Positions 18,215 to 27,317 of a DNA stretch of 64,000 bases are shown here, one piece after another (position 1 is the stretch's first letter; every line of letters begins with the position of its first letter). The translations under genes were made by a program, and so were the position numbers. The notes under the pieces are model-generated. The model searched no databases. It worked only from the letters and a program-made list of their open reading frames with translations, and was not told the origin of the DNA. Source of the DNA: Candidatus Eiseniibacteriota bacterium (GTDB taxonomy: Bacteria; Eisenbacteria; RBG-16-71-46; CAIMUX01; WJJG01). The stretch lies in contig JAGMBO010000003.1 of NCBI GenBank assembly GCA_023129715.1, positions 1 to 64,000 on the forward strand, read 5' to 3'.

Positions 18215-19941
18215 TTGCGGGGGCGGGTCGGTTCGCGCGACGACGCCCGCGCGCCCGGAGCGGCTGTCGATGCGGTTCCGTCGGGGACGCTCGAGTCGCC
18301 GCAGATCCGCCTGACGCTCTGGCCCGACGAGCCGTTGGGCACCGACCCCGCCATCACCTGCTACTACGGTTCGACGGTCGAGGTGCTGCCGGTGACGCAT
18401 ATGCTGGCCGAGGGGTACTACTACGCAGACGTCGCCCTCGACCTCGATGATCTCGACTTCGACGGTAGCGGGCTCTTCGAGATCAGTCTCGAAGATTCCG
18501 TAGCGAATGCCGCCGAATACGTTGCCGACTTTACGCTCGGTTTCGCCGCCGCCGGGGAGCCGGCGCACTTGAGTCTCGGGGCGGCCGAATTCCACGTGGC
18601 CGGCTCCGATGTCGATGCCGATCAGTTCGACCTGATCACCAGTTGCAATGCCGTGCCCTACGAGCCGGAGGGCTTCACCTGGGCACCGCTGACGGTGCTC
18701 TTCTCCATGCACCTGGCGGCCGATGATGTTTTCGCCGCGGGGGCGGGACTCAATACCGCCTATGCCGACGAGGTTCTCACCGGCGTCGATGAGACCAGCG
18801 TCACTTTGTGCCGCTGGGATCCGGCGGGACGAATCTGGCTGGCCGCCGATAGCAGTCTTGTGGGGGTGGCAGCCAACGGCGTCTCCTCTCCCGCGGAGGC
18901 CGGCGGGCTCTACTGCCTCTTCGCCTCGGCCACCTCTTCCGATGAGACCCCGCCGTCGGCCATCGATGATCTCACCGCCATCCCCGGGGACGGCGGGCGG
19001 CAAGGAAACGGGGACCGCGTATCGCATCTACCGCAACATCCCTCCCGCTGTCGAGCCGGTCTATCTCGACAGCGTGCCGGCGGGGCATCGACTCGACTCA
19101 CGCCGAGTACGATTCGCTCTTCGATCTCGACACCGACGGTGAGATCTACATCCTCGATCTCGAGGTGCTTGCCGACCACTTCGCAGAAGGCGGGACTCCG
19201 TGGACCGATCCCGCCGGCCAGAATGCGGAGGCCTGGGTGTGGGTCAGCTACGAGCAAGGCGACGGACCGGAGGAGTGGCGCATCTGTCTCGGCATCGAGG
19301 TGGCCGTCGACCTGACCGGCTACAGCTTCGCCGTCGAGTACCCCGCCGCCACGCACAGCGTGCTGAGTGTTGCGGCCGACAGCGCTGGGGTCGTCGAGAA
19401 CTTCTTGGTGAGTGCCGGCGGCCTGACTCCACTGCTCATGCAAGGCTCCGCCGATGAAGGGTGTCTGTGGGTGGCGAACGCGATCAAGTCTCCGACCGCC
19501 GAGACAGCGCCCGACGGGGATGGTTTCCTCGCCGAGATCCTCATCTCGGGACCGAGCCTTGCAGGCATTGCCGTCACCGATATCGTCTTGATGGACGCGC
19601 TGGGGGGCCTGAACGATCTCGCCCAGCCGAGTGGGACGCGCATGGCTGCGCACGCGGCTGTCAATCGGCTGCTGCTCTTTGCCAATCGACCGAATCCCTT
19701 CTTCCGGACAACGACGATCGTCTTCCATATCCCCACGGCGACGGAGGTTCATCTTGGAGCCTACGATGTCGCCGGGCGCCTCGTCCGGACCCTCGTGGAT
19801 GGGCAGCGAATCGTGGGCGAGCACCGCATCGAGTGGGATGGTCGTGGAGCAGATGGCGTTCGACTGGCGAGTGGTGTCGATTTCTACCGCCTGCGGGCGG
19901 ACGGGTTCGAGGAGACGCGACGCGTGCTGATCCTGCACTGA
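18215..19941 (+). pseudogene. Broken secreted-protein gene (Fn3-like, dockerin-like and FlgD-Ig-like parts)
   Basis: The coding signal moves through all three plus frames. Frame one runs from 18215 to about 18998 and ends PPSAIDDLTAIPGDGG, the start of an Fn3-like domain. A second frame carries GTAYRIYRNIPPAVEPVYLD up to about 19080. The third runs on with YDSLFDLDTDGEIYILDLEV (EF-hand/dockerin-like) to a FlgD-Ig domain ending ETRRVLILH at 19941. The Fn3 unit is much shorter than normal, so material is missing as well as frame-shifted. There is no signal peptide at the 5' end. Either the gene is decayed or the assembly has indels in G-rich runs near 18998 and 19080. The intact parent would be an exported surface protein. 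Confidence 0.75.
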
Positions 19942-19967
19942 TCTGGAAAGACCCTCTCAAGGATCTC

Positions 19968-20003
19968 CGGCGGCCGTCTTCCCCGCGGGGGGGACGGCCG
20001 CCG
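19968..20003. terminator. Strong hairpin after the broken secreted-protein gene
   Basis: An 11-bp perfect stem (CGGCGGCCGTC with GACGGCCGCCG) encloses a 14-nt loop that is itself self-complementary (CCCC-GC-GGGG). It begins 27 bp after the stop. A TCTCTCTCTC tract follows about 20 nt later rather than a clean T-run. It probably separates this transcript from lexA. Confidence 0.5.
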
Positions 20004-20117
20004 CGATGTTCGGCCGTCTCTCTCTCTCCCCCCCCCCTGATCTCAACCAACAGATTGAAATAAAAACAGTTACAGCCCCGCCCCCGATCTGGGAGATGAG
20101 CAAAAAAGGACTGGCTG

Positions 20118-20135
20118 ACTGAACATTTGTTTAGT
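20118..20135. promoter_or_regulatory. LexA operator (Gram-positive-type SOS box)
   Basis: The 18-bp dyad reads ACT-GAAC-ATTT-GTTT-AGT, with six of seven positions symmetric in each arm. It fits the GAAC-N4-GTTC box known from Bacillus and Actinobacteria, not the CTGT-N8-ACAG box of gammaproteobacteria. It lies 128 bp upstream of lexA in the only AT-rich stretch of this 321-bp gap, as expected for LexA autoregulation. The rest of the gap (19942-20262) holds only the hairpin above and a T/C-rich tract. Confidence 0.65.
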
Positions 20136-20262
20136 AACCTCGAGGTGACGGTTATGCCAGCTCAGCGATCCAGACCAGGTGCCACGCAGTGCGTGCGCCG
20201 GCTCGCAAGTAGCGCATCACCTCGATGGAAGCGGTGAGCAAGATCGAATCGGAGATCTGGGG

Positions 20263-20976
20263 ATGAGCACTCGGACGCTTTCCGAACACCTTCCGGAAAA
20301 GGCCCGCCGGATTCTAGCCTTCATCGTCCGAGTCCAGGCGAGCCAGGGGGCACCCCCTACGTTGCGGGAGATCGGCCGCCGGTTCGGCATCCGTTCGACC
20401 AATGGCGTCCAATACTACCTCGACCTGCTCGAGCGCCGCGGCGCCATCCGGCGGCGGCCCGGACGCGCCCGGGGCATCTCCCTCGCGGCGTCGACATCTC
20501 GCAGTGCGCACGCCAAGAGCTTCCGTCGCCGAGGGGAACAGCGCACCGAGGAGTCTGCGTCTGCGCGGTGGCGGGTGCCGATCGTCGGGCGCATCGCCGC
20601 CGGTGAACCGGTGCTGGGAGGGGAGCATTTCGACGGCAGTCTCGATGTCGAGCGTCTCAGAGATCTCCGTTCCGATTTCGCCCTGCGGGTCAGCGGCGAC
20701 AGCATGCGCGATGCCGGCATTCTCGATGGGGATTTCGTCCTTGTCCGGCAAGACGCCACACCCCGCAATGGAGAGATCGTCGTCGCCTTGATCGGCGATG
20801 AGACGACCGTCAAGCGCTTCTTCCGCGCGCGCGGCGCCATCCGCCTGCAGCCCGAGAATCCCGCCTTCCAGGCGATCGAGGTGACGGCGCGGTCACCGGA
20901 GCTGCACATCCTCGGCCGGGTTGTCGGGGTCTACCGCGAAATGGAGCCCGCGCGTGCGGGAAGGCGAAACGGCTAG
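20263..20976 (+). CDS. lexA: SOS repressor LexA
   Basis: This 237-residue protein is the SOS transcriptional repressor and S24 self-cleaving protease. The N-terminal winged helix includes PTLREIGRRFGIRSTNGVQYY (about residues 32-52). The cleavage site is Ala113-Gly114 (VGRIAAGEP). The catalytic dyad is Ser147 (SGDSMRDAGI) and Lys184 (TTVKRF). A basic linker of ~30 residues joins the domains and is longer than in E. coli. The ATG at 20263 fits the family N-terminus. A LexA box lies upstream and dinB downstream, so the gene probably represses its own operon. Confidence 0.95.
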   Translation: MSTRTLSEHLPEKARRILAFIVRVQASQGAPPTLREIGRRFGIRSTNGVQYYLDLLERRGAIRRRPGRARGISLAASTSRSAHAKSFRRRGEQRTEESASARWRVPIVGRIAAGEPVLGGEHFDGSLDVERLRDLRSDFALRVSGDSMRDAGILDGDFVLVRQDATPRNGEIVVALIGDETTVKRFFRARGAIRLQPENPAFQAIEVTARSPELHILGRVVGVYREMEPARAGRRNG

Positions 20977-20992
20977 CAGGGGTGGCGAGGGC

Positions 20993-21120
20993 GCAGAGGC
21001 GGATCAGCCTAGCAGGGGACCTTGGGGGGCAGAGGCAGGTCAGCCTAGCAGGGACCTTGGGGGGGCAGAGGCAGGTCAGTCTAGCAGGGGCCTTGGGGGG
21101 CAGAGGAAAACAGCTAGCAG
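20993..21120 (+). repeat. 36-bp direct repeats between lexA and dinB
   Basis: The core CAGCCTAGCAGGGACCTTGG recurs with starts at 21005, 21041, 21077 and, truncated, 21111, giving a period of 36, 36 and 34 bp. The whole unit (GCAGAGGCAGGTCAGCCTAG then CAGGGACCTTGGGG) is repeated, not separated by unique spacers, so this is not CRISPR. The 36-bp period equals 12 codons. The frame continuous with dinB reads GGQRQVSLAGxL repeats with no stop. Confidence 0.9.
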
Positions 21121-21185
21121 TGACTCCGCGGACGCCGAGGCGGAATCTCAAGCGGCAGACAGAGGCAAGGGAAGGGTTCATCAGC

Positions 21186-22502
21186 ATGGCACGCGCGCGG
21201 AGAATCCTGCACATCGATATGGACGCCTACTTCGCCGCGCTGGAGGCACAGGCTTGTCCATCGCTGGCGGGGGTTCCGCTGGTCGTGGGCGCGTTGCCCG
21301 GAAGCCGTGGTGTGGTGGCATCGGCTTCCTATGAAGCGCGTGCATTCGGCATCCGGGCGGGCATGCCGGTCGCCCAGGCCCAGCGGATGGCGCCTCAGGT
21401 TCAGTTCGTGTCCTGTCATCCCTCGCTCTATATCCATACCTCGCGCCTGATCCTCAAACACCTGCTCGAAACGACCTCGCAGGTCGAGATGTTCAGCATC
21501 GATGAAGCCTACCTCGACATCACCGATCTGCTCAGCCGCGATCCCGCCGACCCCGCTTCCTGGAAACAGATCGAGGCGTTGGCCCACGAAATCAGCGGCT
21601 CGATCGAGCGGCGTTTTTGCCTGACCTGTTCCGTCGGTGCGGGACCGAACAAGTTGATCGCCAAGATGGCCTCGAAGGTGAAGAAGCCGCGAGGGGTGAC
21701 GCTTCTCGGCAACGATTGTTTCCGAAGACGTTTTTGGTCCAAGCCGGTGGAGGTCCTTTATGGCGTGGGGAAAAAAACCGCTTCTTCGTTGATGATCTTC
21801 GGGATCGAAACGATCGGAGAACTGGCCGAGGCTTCCGTGGAGTTCCTGCAGCGCCACTTCGGCCTCTATGGGACTGCTCTGCATGCGATGGCCTGGGGGC
21901 AGGACGAGTCGTCTATCGTGCCGAGCCACGCGGCGCCTCCGGCGAAATCCCTCGGTCATGAGCATACCCTGCAGTCCGATCTGCATTCGCCCGCAGAAGG
22001 GGAGGCCCTGCTCCTGGCCCTCGCCGACCGCGTCGGAGAAGATCTCCGGTGCGAAGGGTATGCGGGACGGCGCGTGGCGATTCGGGTCCGCCACAGCGAT
22101 TTCAGCAATCTCACTCGCCAGCGGATGCTCGAGGGCCCCACCCAGGAGACCCGCGATATTTACCGCGGCGCAAGGGATCTTTTTCGAGCCAACTACTGTG
22201 GCGATGGGATCCGTTTGCTGGGGATCACGGTGGGAGACCTGATCCCTACCCGGGGCCGCGAGCAACTCAAACTGTTCCCGGAGGACCGCCGTTACCGGGA
22301 CCTATTGGCGACGCTCGATCGCATCCGCGATCAATATGGACGCTGTAGCATTTTCCCGGCGGGAGCGCTGCGCCAAGTTCGCCACCGAGGGCAAGGGATA
22401 ACTCCGAGGGTTACTCGCCGCCATGGGGCTCACGTTCCAGCCCCACCACCGGCGGCTTCCATTCCAACAGGACGGAGAGATGATCATGCCCCGGAGGCCT
22501 GA
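21186..22502 (+). CDS. dinB: DNA polymerase IV (Y-family)
   Basis: This is a 438-residue Y-family translesion polymerase. The metal ligands are visible at HIDMDAYFAALE (Asp11) and SIDEAYLDIT (Asp106-Glu107). The steric-gate region and GVVASASYEARAFGI follow the family pattern, and the HhH region (YGVGKKTASSLMIFGIETIGEL) and the little-finger domain are present. A beta-clamp motif QLKLF occurs near the C-terminus. The ATG at 21186 has AGGGAAGGG upstream. The frame is open further upstream through the 36-bp repeats, so an N-terminally extended product cannot be excluded. Location after lexA implies SOS control. Confidence 0.94.
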   Translation: MARARRILHIDMDAYFAALEAQACPSLAGVPLVVGALPGSRGVVASASYEARAFGIRAGMPVAQAQRMAPQVQFVSCHPSLYIHTSRLILKHLLETTSQVEMFSIDEAYLDITDLLSRDPADPASWKQIEALAHEISGSIERRFCLTCSVGAGPNKLIAKMASKVKKPRGVTLLGNDCFRRRFWSKPVEVLYGVGKKTASSLMIFGIETIGELAEASVEFLQRHFGLYGTALHAMAWGQDESSIVPSHAAPPAKSLGHEHTLQSDLHSPAEGEALLLALADRVGEDLRCEGYAGRRVAIRVRHSDFSNLTRQRMLEGPTQETRDIYRGARDLFRANYCGDGIRLLGITVGDLIPTRGREQLKLFPEDRRYRDLLATLDRIRDQYGRCSIFPAGALRQVRHRGQGITPRVTRRHGAHVPAPPPAASIPTGRRDDHAPEA

Positions 22503-23334
22503 TGATTCCGCCGCGCCCGGCCGGGGGGCGCAACCCGACCTCTTTCTCGCCAGTCGCACGCCCGGCAAGATCCGCGTGGGCACCTCCGGCTTCAGCTTTC
22601 CCGATTGGGTCGGTCCCTTCTATCCGCCGGGCACGCGCCGCGGCGGGATGCTCGACTACTATCAGCGCGCCTTCAGTACCGTTGAGATCAATGCTACCTA
22701 CTACCGTCTGCCGCCCCCCAGCACGATGCGCCGCATGGCCGAACGCACGCCCGCCGACTTCCAGTTCATGGTCAAGCTTCCCGGCGCGACGACCCATCGA
22801 CGTGATCGGGATTCTGAGCCGGTCACCGGGTTCCGCCGCACGATCGCGCCGCTACAGGAAGCCGGCAAGTTCACCGGCGCCCTGGCCCAATTCCCCTTCT
22901 CCTTCCGGCGTTCCGCCGATGCCGAGGCCTATCTTGCCTGGGTGCGCGACGCGTTTCCCGGGATGCCGCTCTTCGTCGAGTTCCGACACAGCTCCTGGCA
23001 GGTACCCGAACTTGCCGATTTCCTTGCATCCCACGACCTCGGCTTCTGCTCGGTGGACGAACCCGACCTACCCGGGTTAATTCCCTGTTGGCCGATGCTG
23101 ACCGGCGACGTCGCTTATGTCCGCCTACACGGACGCAATGCGAGGGACTGGTGGCAGGGCGGCAGCGAACGCTATCACTATCGCTACAGCGACGAGGAGC
23201 TGGCGGAGTGGGCGGCGACGATTCGCAATCTAGCTGACGAGGCCCGTCAAACCTACGTCTTCTTCAACAACTGCCATGCCGGTCATGCGGTGGTCAACGC
23301 GCGCATGATGGAAGAACTGCTCAAGCTGGCCTGA
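22486..23334 (+). CDS. DUF72 (YecE-like) family protein
   Basis: This is a 282-residue TIM-barrel-like protein of the DUF72/YecE family. The hallmark N-terminus VGTSGFSFPDWVGPFYPPG is followed by YYQRAFSTVEINATYYRLP and, near the end, VYFRLHGR-type (YVRLHGRNARDWW) and YVFFNNCHAGHAVVNA. The last matches the conserved FNNxxxGxAxxNA motif. The ATG at 22486 has GGAG 8 nt upstream and overlaps the dinB stop by 17 bp, so it is likely the third gene of the lexA-dinB transcript. The family's biochemical role is not settled. Confidence 0.88.
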   Translation: MPRRPDDSAAPGRGAQPDLFLASRTPGKIRVGTSGFSFPDWVGPFYPPGTRRGGMLDYYQRAFSTVEINATYYRLPPPSTMRRMAERTPADFQFMVKLPGATTHRRDRDSEPVTGFRRTIAPLQEAGKFTGALAQFPFSFRRSADAEAYLAWVRDAFPGMPLFVEFRHSSWQVPELADFLASHDLGFCSVDEPDLPGLIPCWPMLTGDVAYVRLHGRNARDWWQGGSERYHYRYSDEELAEWAATIRNLADEARQTYVFFNNCHAGHAVVNARMMEELLKLA

Positions 23335-23471
23335 AGATTCCCCCGCAACGTCTGCCGCGGCCAGCTTTCACGCACCTCGGCACGACCGCGGCCTGCTCGG
23401 ATCGCCGGCGGACCCAAGTGGCTTTGTACGAATCTTGCCCCATTGGGCTGTTCCGAAGCGCGCGAAGTGAT

Positions 23472-24866
23472 CTAGCGGTCTGCCGACGGCAACCGGCGCT
23501 GCACACTGAGACGATAGCCCAACGCAAGCAGGAATCCGAGGATCGCCAGCGTCAAGATACTGTTGATGTTTGCCAGCCGGAACTCGAAGGAAGAGAGACA
23601 CCGTCCCAAAATGAAGTGGTAGAACTCCGAGGACCCCCCGATGTGGCGCAGGACATGGTTGCCTAGTTGGACATCATGGTTGGCCATGTTGATGAAGATG
23701 CTCAGACTGCCGATCAGACAGACTGCCAACCAGCGCGGCCCGCCGCCGGCCAGAATCATCAGGAAGGGCAAGGCGGTGAAGAGATGGTTCTCATGCATGT
23801 GGGTTGAGAAGGCGAAGAAGGCGTAAGCCACGAGGGCGGTGGCCAGGAACCAGTGGCGTTGTTGACTGAGGGGCAGGGGGCCGCGGCCGATCGGTGGGCG
23901 CCCGGCATGCTGCGAGCGTTCGCATAGCCAGAGGCGCCAGAGGATCAAAACGTAAACGACACCGAATAGAAAGAGCCCGATCATTGTTGGTGTGATCGGT
24001 CCCCACACCGGCACGTGCGCCTCGTGCCAGGGCGCCAGCAGCCACCAGAGGTTGTGGGCATTGACACTGGTGAAGGGCATCAGGTCCAGATCGGAGACGA
24101 GACGCTCGAGTACATCGCGGCCGCGACCGGTCACCAGGAAGGGGAGAAACCCGGCGACGATCGTGCCCGCGCCCGCAAGTCCTGCGGTCAAGAGCCGCCG
24201 CCATCCCGAGCCGACGAGGGTGGCAAGAGCCAGAAGCGGCAGGTAGGGGAGTGCCAGGGGTTTCATCAGGCACCCCAGCGCTGCAGATATCCCGCCTAGC
24301 TCAGGTTTCCCCACCAGGATCAGCGTGAGCGCCATAAGCAGCAAGAAGGTGTGAATCGAGTCGGGCTGGCCCCAGTAGGCCGAGTCGATGAGTACCGGGG
24401 GCAAGAAGAGGAAGAGCAGCGCGGGCAGCCATCCGCGCCAGCTGCCGCGGGGCCAGAGGCCGAAGCGGAAGGCGAGCAGGCCCAGCAACAAGGCGATCAG
24501 GAAATCACAGGCGATCGCCGGAAGCTTGACCAACAGGGAGAAGGTAGGCGAGTCGGCGTAGTGGGCCGTTGCGGAGGGTGGTTGCGGCTCCTGAGGGGAA
24601 GCGATCGTGCAGTAGAACTGTCCGATCGGGGCCAGCAGGTAGGCGTAGAGCGGAGGATAGTCATACTGGGGGTAGGGGGAGTTGGGCCGGTGGTCGTAGA
24701 TGGTATGGATGCCCTCGCCACCCGCGGTGAGCGCCCACTGCTTGTAGGTGAGCAGATCGATCTCATAGCCCGGCAGCGTTCCCAGGCACCAGCGCAGGAT
24801 GATCAAGAGGATCACCAAAGCCGGCAGGAAGCGCGGTTTCCTCTCTCCAGCCAACCCTCTCTCCAC
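23472..24866 (-). CDS. GT-C type membrane glycosyltransferase-like protein (GPI18/COG5542-like)
   Basis: This is a 464-residue polytopic protein with about ten hydrophobic helices. Acidic residues in the first loop (GYEIDLLTYKQWA) and the later DSAYWGQPDSIHTFLL segment resemble mannosyltransferases related to Gpi18, which use lipid-linked sugar donors. A late STHMHENHLF motif also fits that group. The start is unclear: GTG at 24866 gives the longest product, while a TTG a few codons later sits behind a GGAGAGAGGG run. It stands alone with 137 bp before the DUF72 gene (convergent). The donor and acceptor cannot be predicted. Confidence 0.75.
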   Translation of the reverse strand: MERGLAGERKPRFLPALVILLIILRWCLGTLPGYEIDLLTYKQWALTAGGEGIHTIYDHRPNSPYPQYDYPPLYAYLLAPIGQFYCTIASPQEPQPPSATAHYADSPTFSLLVKLPAIACDFLIALLLGLLAFRFGLWPRGSWRGWLPALLFLFLPPVLIDSAYWGQPDSIHTFLLLMALTLILVGKPELGGISAALGCLMKPLALPYLPLLALATLVGSGWRRLLTAGLAGAGTIVAGFLPFLVTGRGRDVLERLVSDLDLMPFTSVNAHNLWWLLAPWHEAHVPVWGPITPTMIGLFLFGVVYVLILWRLWLCERSQHAGRPPIGRGPLPLSQQRHWFLATALVAYAFFAFSTHMHENHLFTALPFLMILAGGGPRWLAVCLIGSLSIFINMANHDVQLGNHVLRHIGGSSEFYHFILGRCLSSFEFRLANINSILTLAILGFLLALGYRLSVQRRLPSADR

Positions 24867-25084
24867 AGCGGGGCAGGCAGCTCCCCGACGATGCCGACAG
24901 CTCCGGGGATCGCTGGTCCCGAGCCGTCGCGGCGATAGGCCAACATCTTCCAGCGCAAGAGCCTAGCAGCCTGCCAGGTCCGGCGTCAAGCCATCCGTCG
25001 TTCCCCCCCCCACCAAGCCATCCGCTGCCCCCCCCAAGAAGCGCTTGCAGACGCAGAGTCCCGATCCTAGACTTTCGGGCCGAG

Positions 25085-27265
25085 ATGGGGGGGGCCAGTA
25101 ACTTGGCGGGTTTCTGCATACAACCAGACCGCCCACAGGGGTGGTGTACGTTGCCCAGCACCGGGCCCGGCGCGCGCTTGCCGCATCGCGCGAGCGTCCG
25201 CCGCGCTTCCCGCCGGCCCTGGCTCCTCGTCTTGGTTTTCTCTCTTTCAGCCGCAACGCTGGGGGCGACCCTCGCGTCTGGAGACGCGCTGGCTTCCGAG
25301 GCCGCCCCGCGGGGTGGAGAAGGGGGAGGGCTCTCCGGGACGGCCGGCTCCGGTCGTCACTGGGTTTTTCAGCCTCTGGGTCCCGAGGGCGCCGAGATCG
25401 TCGAGTTGGCGACCCTCGGGGGGTGCTGCTGGGCGGCGCGGACCCGCGAGGGGGAGCTCTTTGTCTGGGAGTTGCCTGCCAAGGGTATTGGAACGGGGGC
25501 TTGGGAGCGCCGGCAGCTTCCGCGCGTCGGTGAAGATCGCGAGGCGAGGGCTCTACGGCTTGCTTCACAGGGAGGCACGCTTTTCGTGCTGACTTCCTCC
25601 GGCGATCTGCTCGCCTGGGAGGAGGGCAGCGACGGCTTCGCGATCCACGGGCGTGTGGCCCCCCAGGCCGCCGCCGGCGCAGTTGCCCTCCTTCCGCCGC
25701 AAGCTGACCGCGCATCCGGCCGTGCCCCTGGGTCCGGCGATGGGGCCGGTTTCATCCTGACGCGCGGCGGGACCATGATCCGTCTGCGTGACGGCCCGCA
25801 GGCCGCCTGGGAAGCCCGCTTTGCCGGTTTCGATGGCCCGCGCACGGCGCGCGACGCCGGTGCCAAGGACCGGCGCCCGGTACCGCGGACTGCTTGGCGA
25901 GTTGCCTGTGATTCCCGCAGTTTCTTGATCTTGACCGAGTGGGAGGGGCTCTTCGTCAGTCACGATGGGGGCAGGATCTTTGCGCCCGTTGGCGGGCTGC
26001 CCAAGGAGGTTCGCGCGCTGACAGCTTGTTCCGATGATCCGCGGCGATGGATCGCCGTTGCCGGTGACGGTCTCTACCGGAGCGAGGACTGCGGTCGGAG
26101 TTGGTTCCCGCAGGGGGGCGGGACGTTGCGTGAGGCGCTCGGAGACGTCGCCGAGGTGGTCGCCTTGGCCGCGCCGGCGGGTGCCGGAGAGGAACTGCTC
26201 GCCCTCACGCGCGGGGGTGTGCTCCTGCGCAGTTGGGATGGGGGCGTGAGCTGGGAGCGGCCCTTGGGGGAGATCCACTCGCGGGGCCACGTCCTGTTCG
26301 CCGGGGAGTCGGCGGTTCTGCTCGGCACGTCGCGCGGGGTGCTTTCTTCAGCCGATCGGGGGGCGAGTTGGTGCTGGCGCAATCGGGGATTGCGCAGCCT
26401 CTCGGTGCTCTCGATCGGGGTTGCCGCACCGGAAGAGTCGGTCGAGGGAAACGAGATTCCCACCCTCATTGTCGACACAGATCTGGGAACCTATCTCAGC
26501 CCCGATCGGGGCGTTCACTGGGATCCCGCCGCCGGCTCGGTCGAGGCGCCGGCACCTCAGACCGTGGCGCAAGCGTGTCTATTGGCGGGGGCGCCCTTTG
26601 CCGGAGAGCGCATCATCGAGACTGCCGAGGCGCCCCTCGGCGCCCACTGGGTTTTCGTGCGTACGGTCGACGGCCTCTTTGCCTCGGCCGATCAGGGCAC
26701 GACCTGGGAAGAAGTGCTTCTGCCGGGTGAATTGACGGTCACGAGCATGGCGCTCGATCTCTCTGCGGCGCAGCTCCTGGTCGGTACCGCCCGGTATGGC
26801 CTTTTCGCCGCGGGATTCCCTGAGCCCCGGGCGGCGAGCGACCTTCCACTTCCACTTCCGGTTCATGCGTCTCCGAATCCCTTTGGTGGGGCGGTGATGT
26901 TGCGCTGCGTTCTCCCCCCCGGCGCGCTCGATCTCGGTGAATCGCTTTCTGGCCAGGGGGATGCGGAGGGAGATCTCGGGGGGAGCAGCAACCCGCGGTC
27001 CGATGAGTCGCTGGGCAGGGCCGCAGTTGCGGATGGGGAAGCGGCCGCGATGCAGGCGGGCGTGGCGATCTTCAGCGTGCATGGACAACTGGTGCGGCGC
27101 CTGGAGGCCCCGACAGTCCTATCCGGCGTGGCTGGTGAGCGCAGCCTGCTCTGGGATTGGAATGGACTGGACGAGCGGGGCCAGCCGGTACCGAGTGGCA
27201 TGTATCTCGTCTCGGTGACCGCGGGAACGCAGCGTTTCATCGGCAAGATCATCAAGCTGCGCTGA
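25085..27265 (+). CDS. Secreted Asp-box (sortilin/BNR-like) propeller protein with FlgD-Ig-like C-terminus
   Basis: This is a secreted protein of up to 726 residues. A signal peptide lies about 45 residues into the longest frame (RRPWLLVLVFSLSAATLGATLA), so the real start may be the TTG at 25151. The body contains repeated Asp-box motifs of the S-x-D-x-G-x-x-W kind: VSHDGGRIF, RSEDCGRSW, RSWDGGVSW, SSADRGASW and ASADQGTTW. This indicates a beta-propeller like those of photosystem assembly (Ycf48), sialidases and sortilin. It ends with a FlgD-Ig-like domain (ASPNPFGGAV...SGMYLVSVTAG...KIIKLR) split by a ~50-residue Gly/Asp/Ser-rich insert. It probably acts outside the cell. The ligand is unknown. 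Confidence 0.82.
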   Translation: MGGASNLAGFCIQPDRPQGWCTLPSTGPGARLPHRASVRRASRRPWLLVLVFSLSAATLGATLASGDALASEAAPRGGEGGGLSGTAGSGRHWVFQPLGPEGAEIVELATLGGCCWAARTREGELFVWELPAKGIGTGAWERRQLPRVGEDREARALRLASQGGTLFVLTSSGDLLAWEEGSDGFAIHGRVAPQAAAGAVALLPPQADRASGRAPGSGDGAGFILTRGGTMIRLRDGPQAAWEARFAGFDGPRTARDAGAKDRRPVPRTAWRVACDSRSFLILTEWEGLFVSHDGGRIFAPVGGLPKEVRALTACSDDPRRWIAVAGDGLYRSEDCGRSWFPQGGGTLREALGDVAEVVALAAPAGAGEELLALTRGGVLLRSWDGGVSWERPLGEIHSRGHVLFAGESAVLLGTSRGVLSSADRGASWCWRNRGLRSLSVLSIGVAAPEESVEGNEIPTLIVDTDLGTYLSPDRGVHWDPAAGSVEAPAPQTVAQACLLAGAPFAGERIIETAEAPLGAHWVFVRTVDGLFASADQGTTWEEVLLPGELTVTSMALDLSAAQLLVGTARYGLFAAGFPEPRAASDLPLPLPVHASPNPFGGAVMLRCVLPPGALDLGESLSGQGDAEGDLGGSSNPRSDESLGRAAVADGEAAAMQAGVAIFSVHGQLVRRLEAPTVLSGVAGERSLLWDWNGLDERGQPVPSGMYLVSVTAGTQRFIGKIIKLR

Positions 27266-27317
27266 TATGGAACGACTGCAGCATCGGCGCAGCCGGAAGG
27301 CTTCAGGGAGAGACGCA

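Noticed and set aside
20993-21120. Repeats that might be a CRISPR array
   Set aside because: The whole 36-bp period is repeated with no unique spacers, and no cas genes are nearby.
23335-23471. Gap between the DUF72 gene and the GT-C type membrane protein gene checked for tRNA or small RNA
   Set aside because: No cloverleaf arms, promoter or hairpin with T-tract could be seen.
24960-25084. Poly-C runs with repeated CAAGCCATCCG near the Asp-box gene
   Set aside because: Two copies of an 11-bp word beside homopolymers are best explained by slippage. No operator or coding function is evident.
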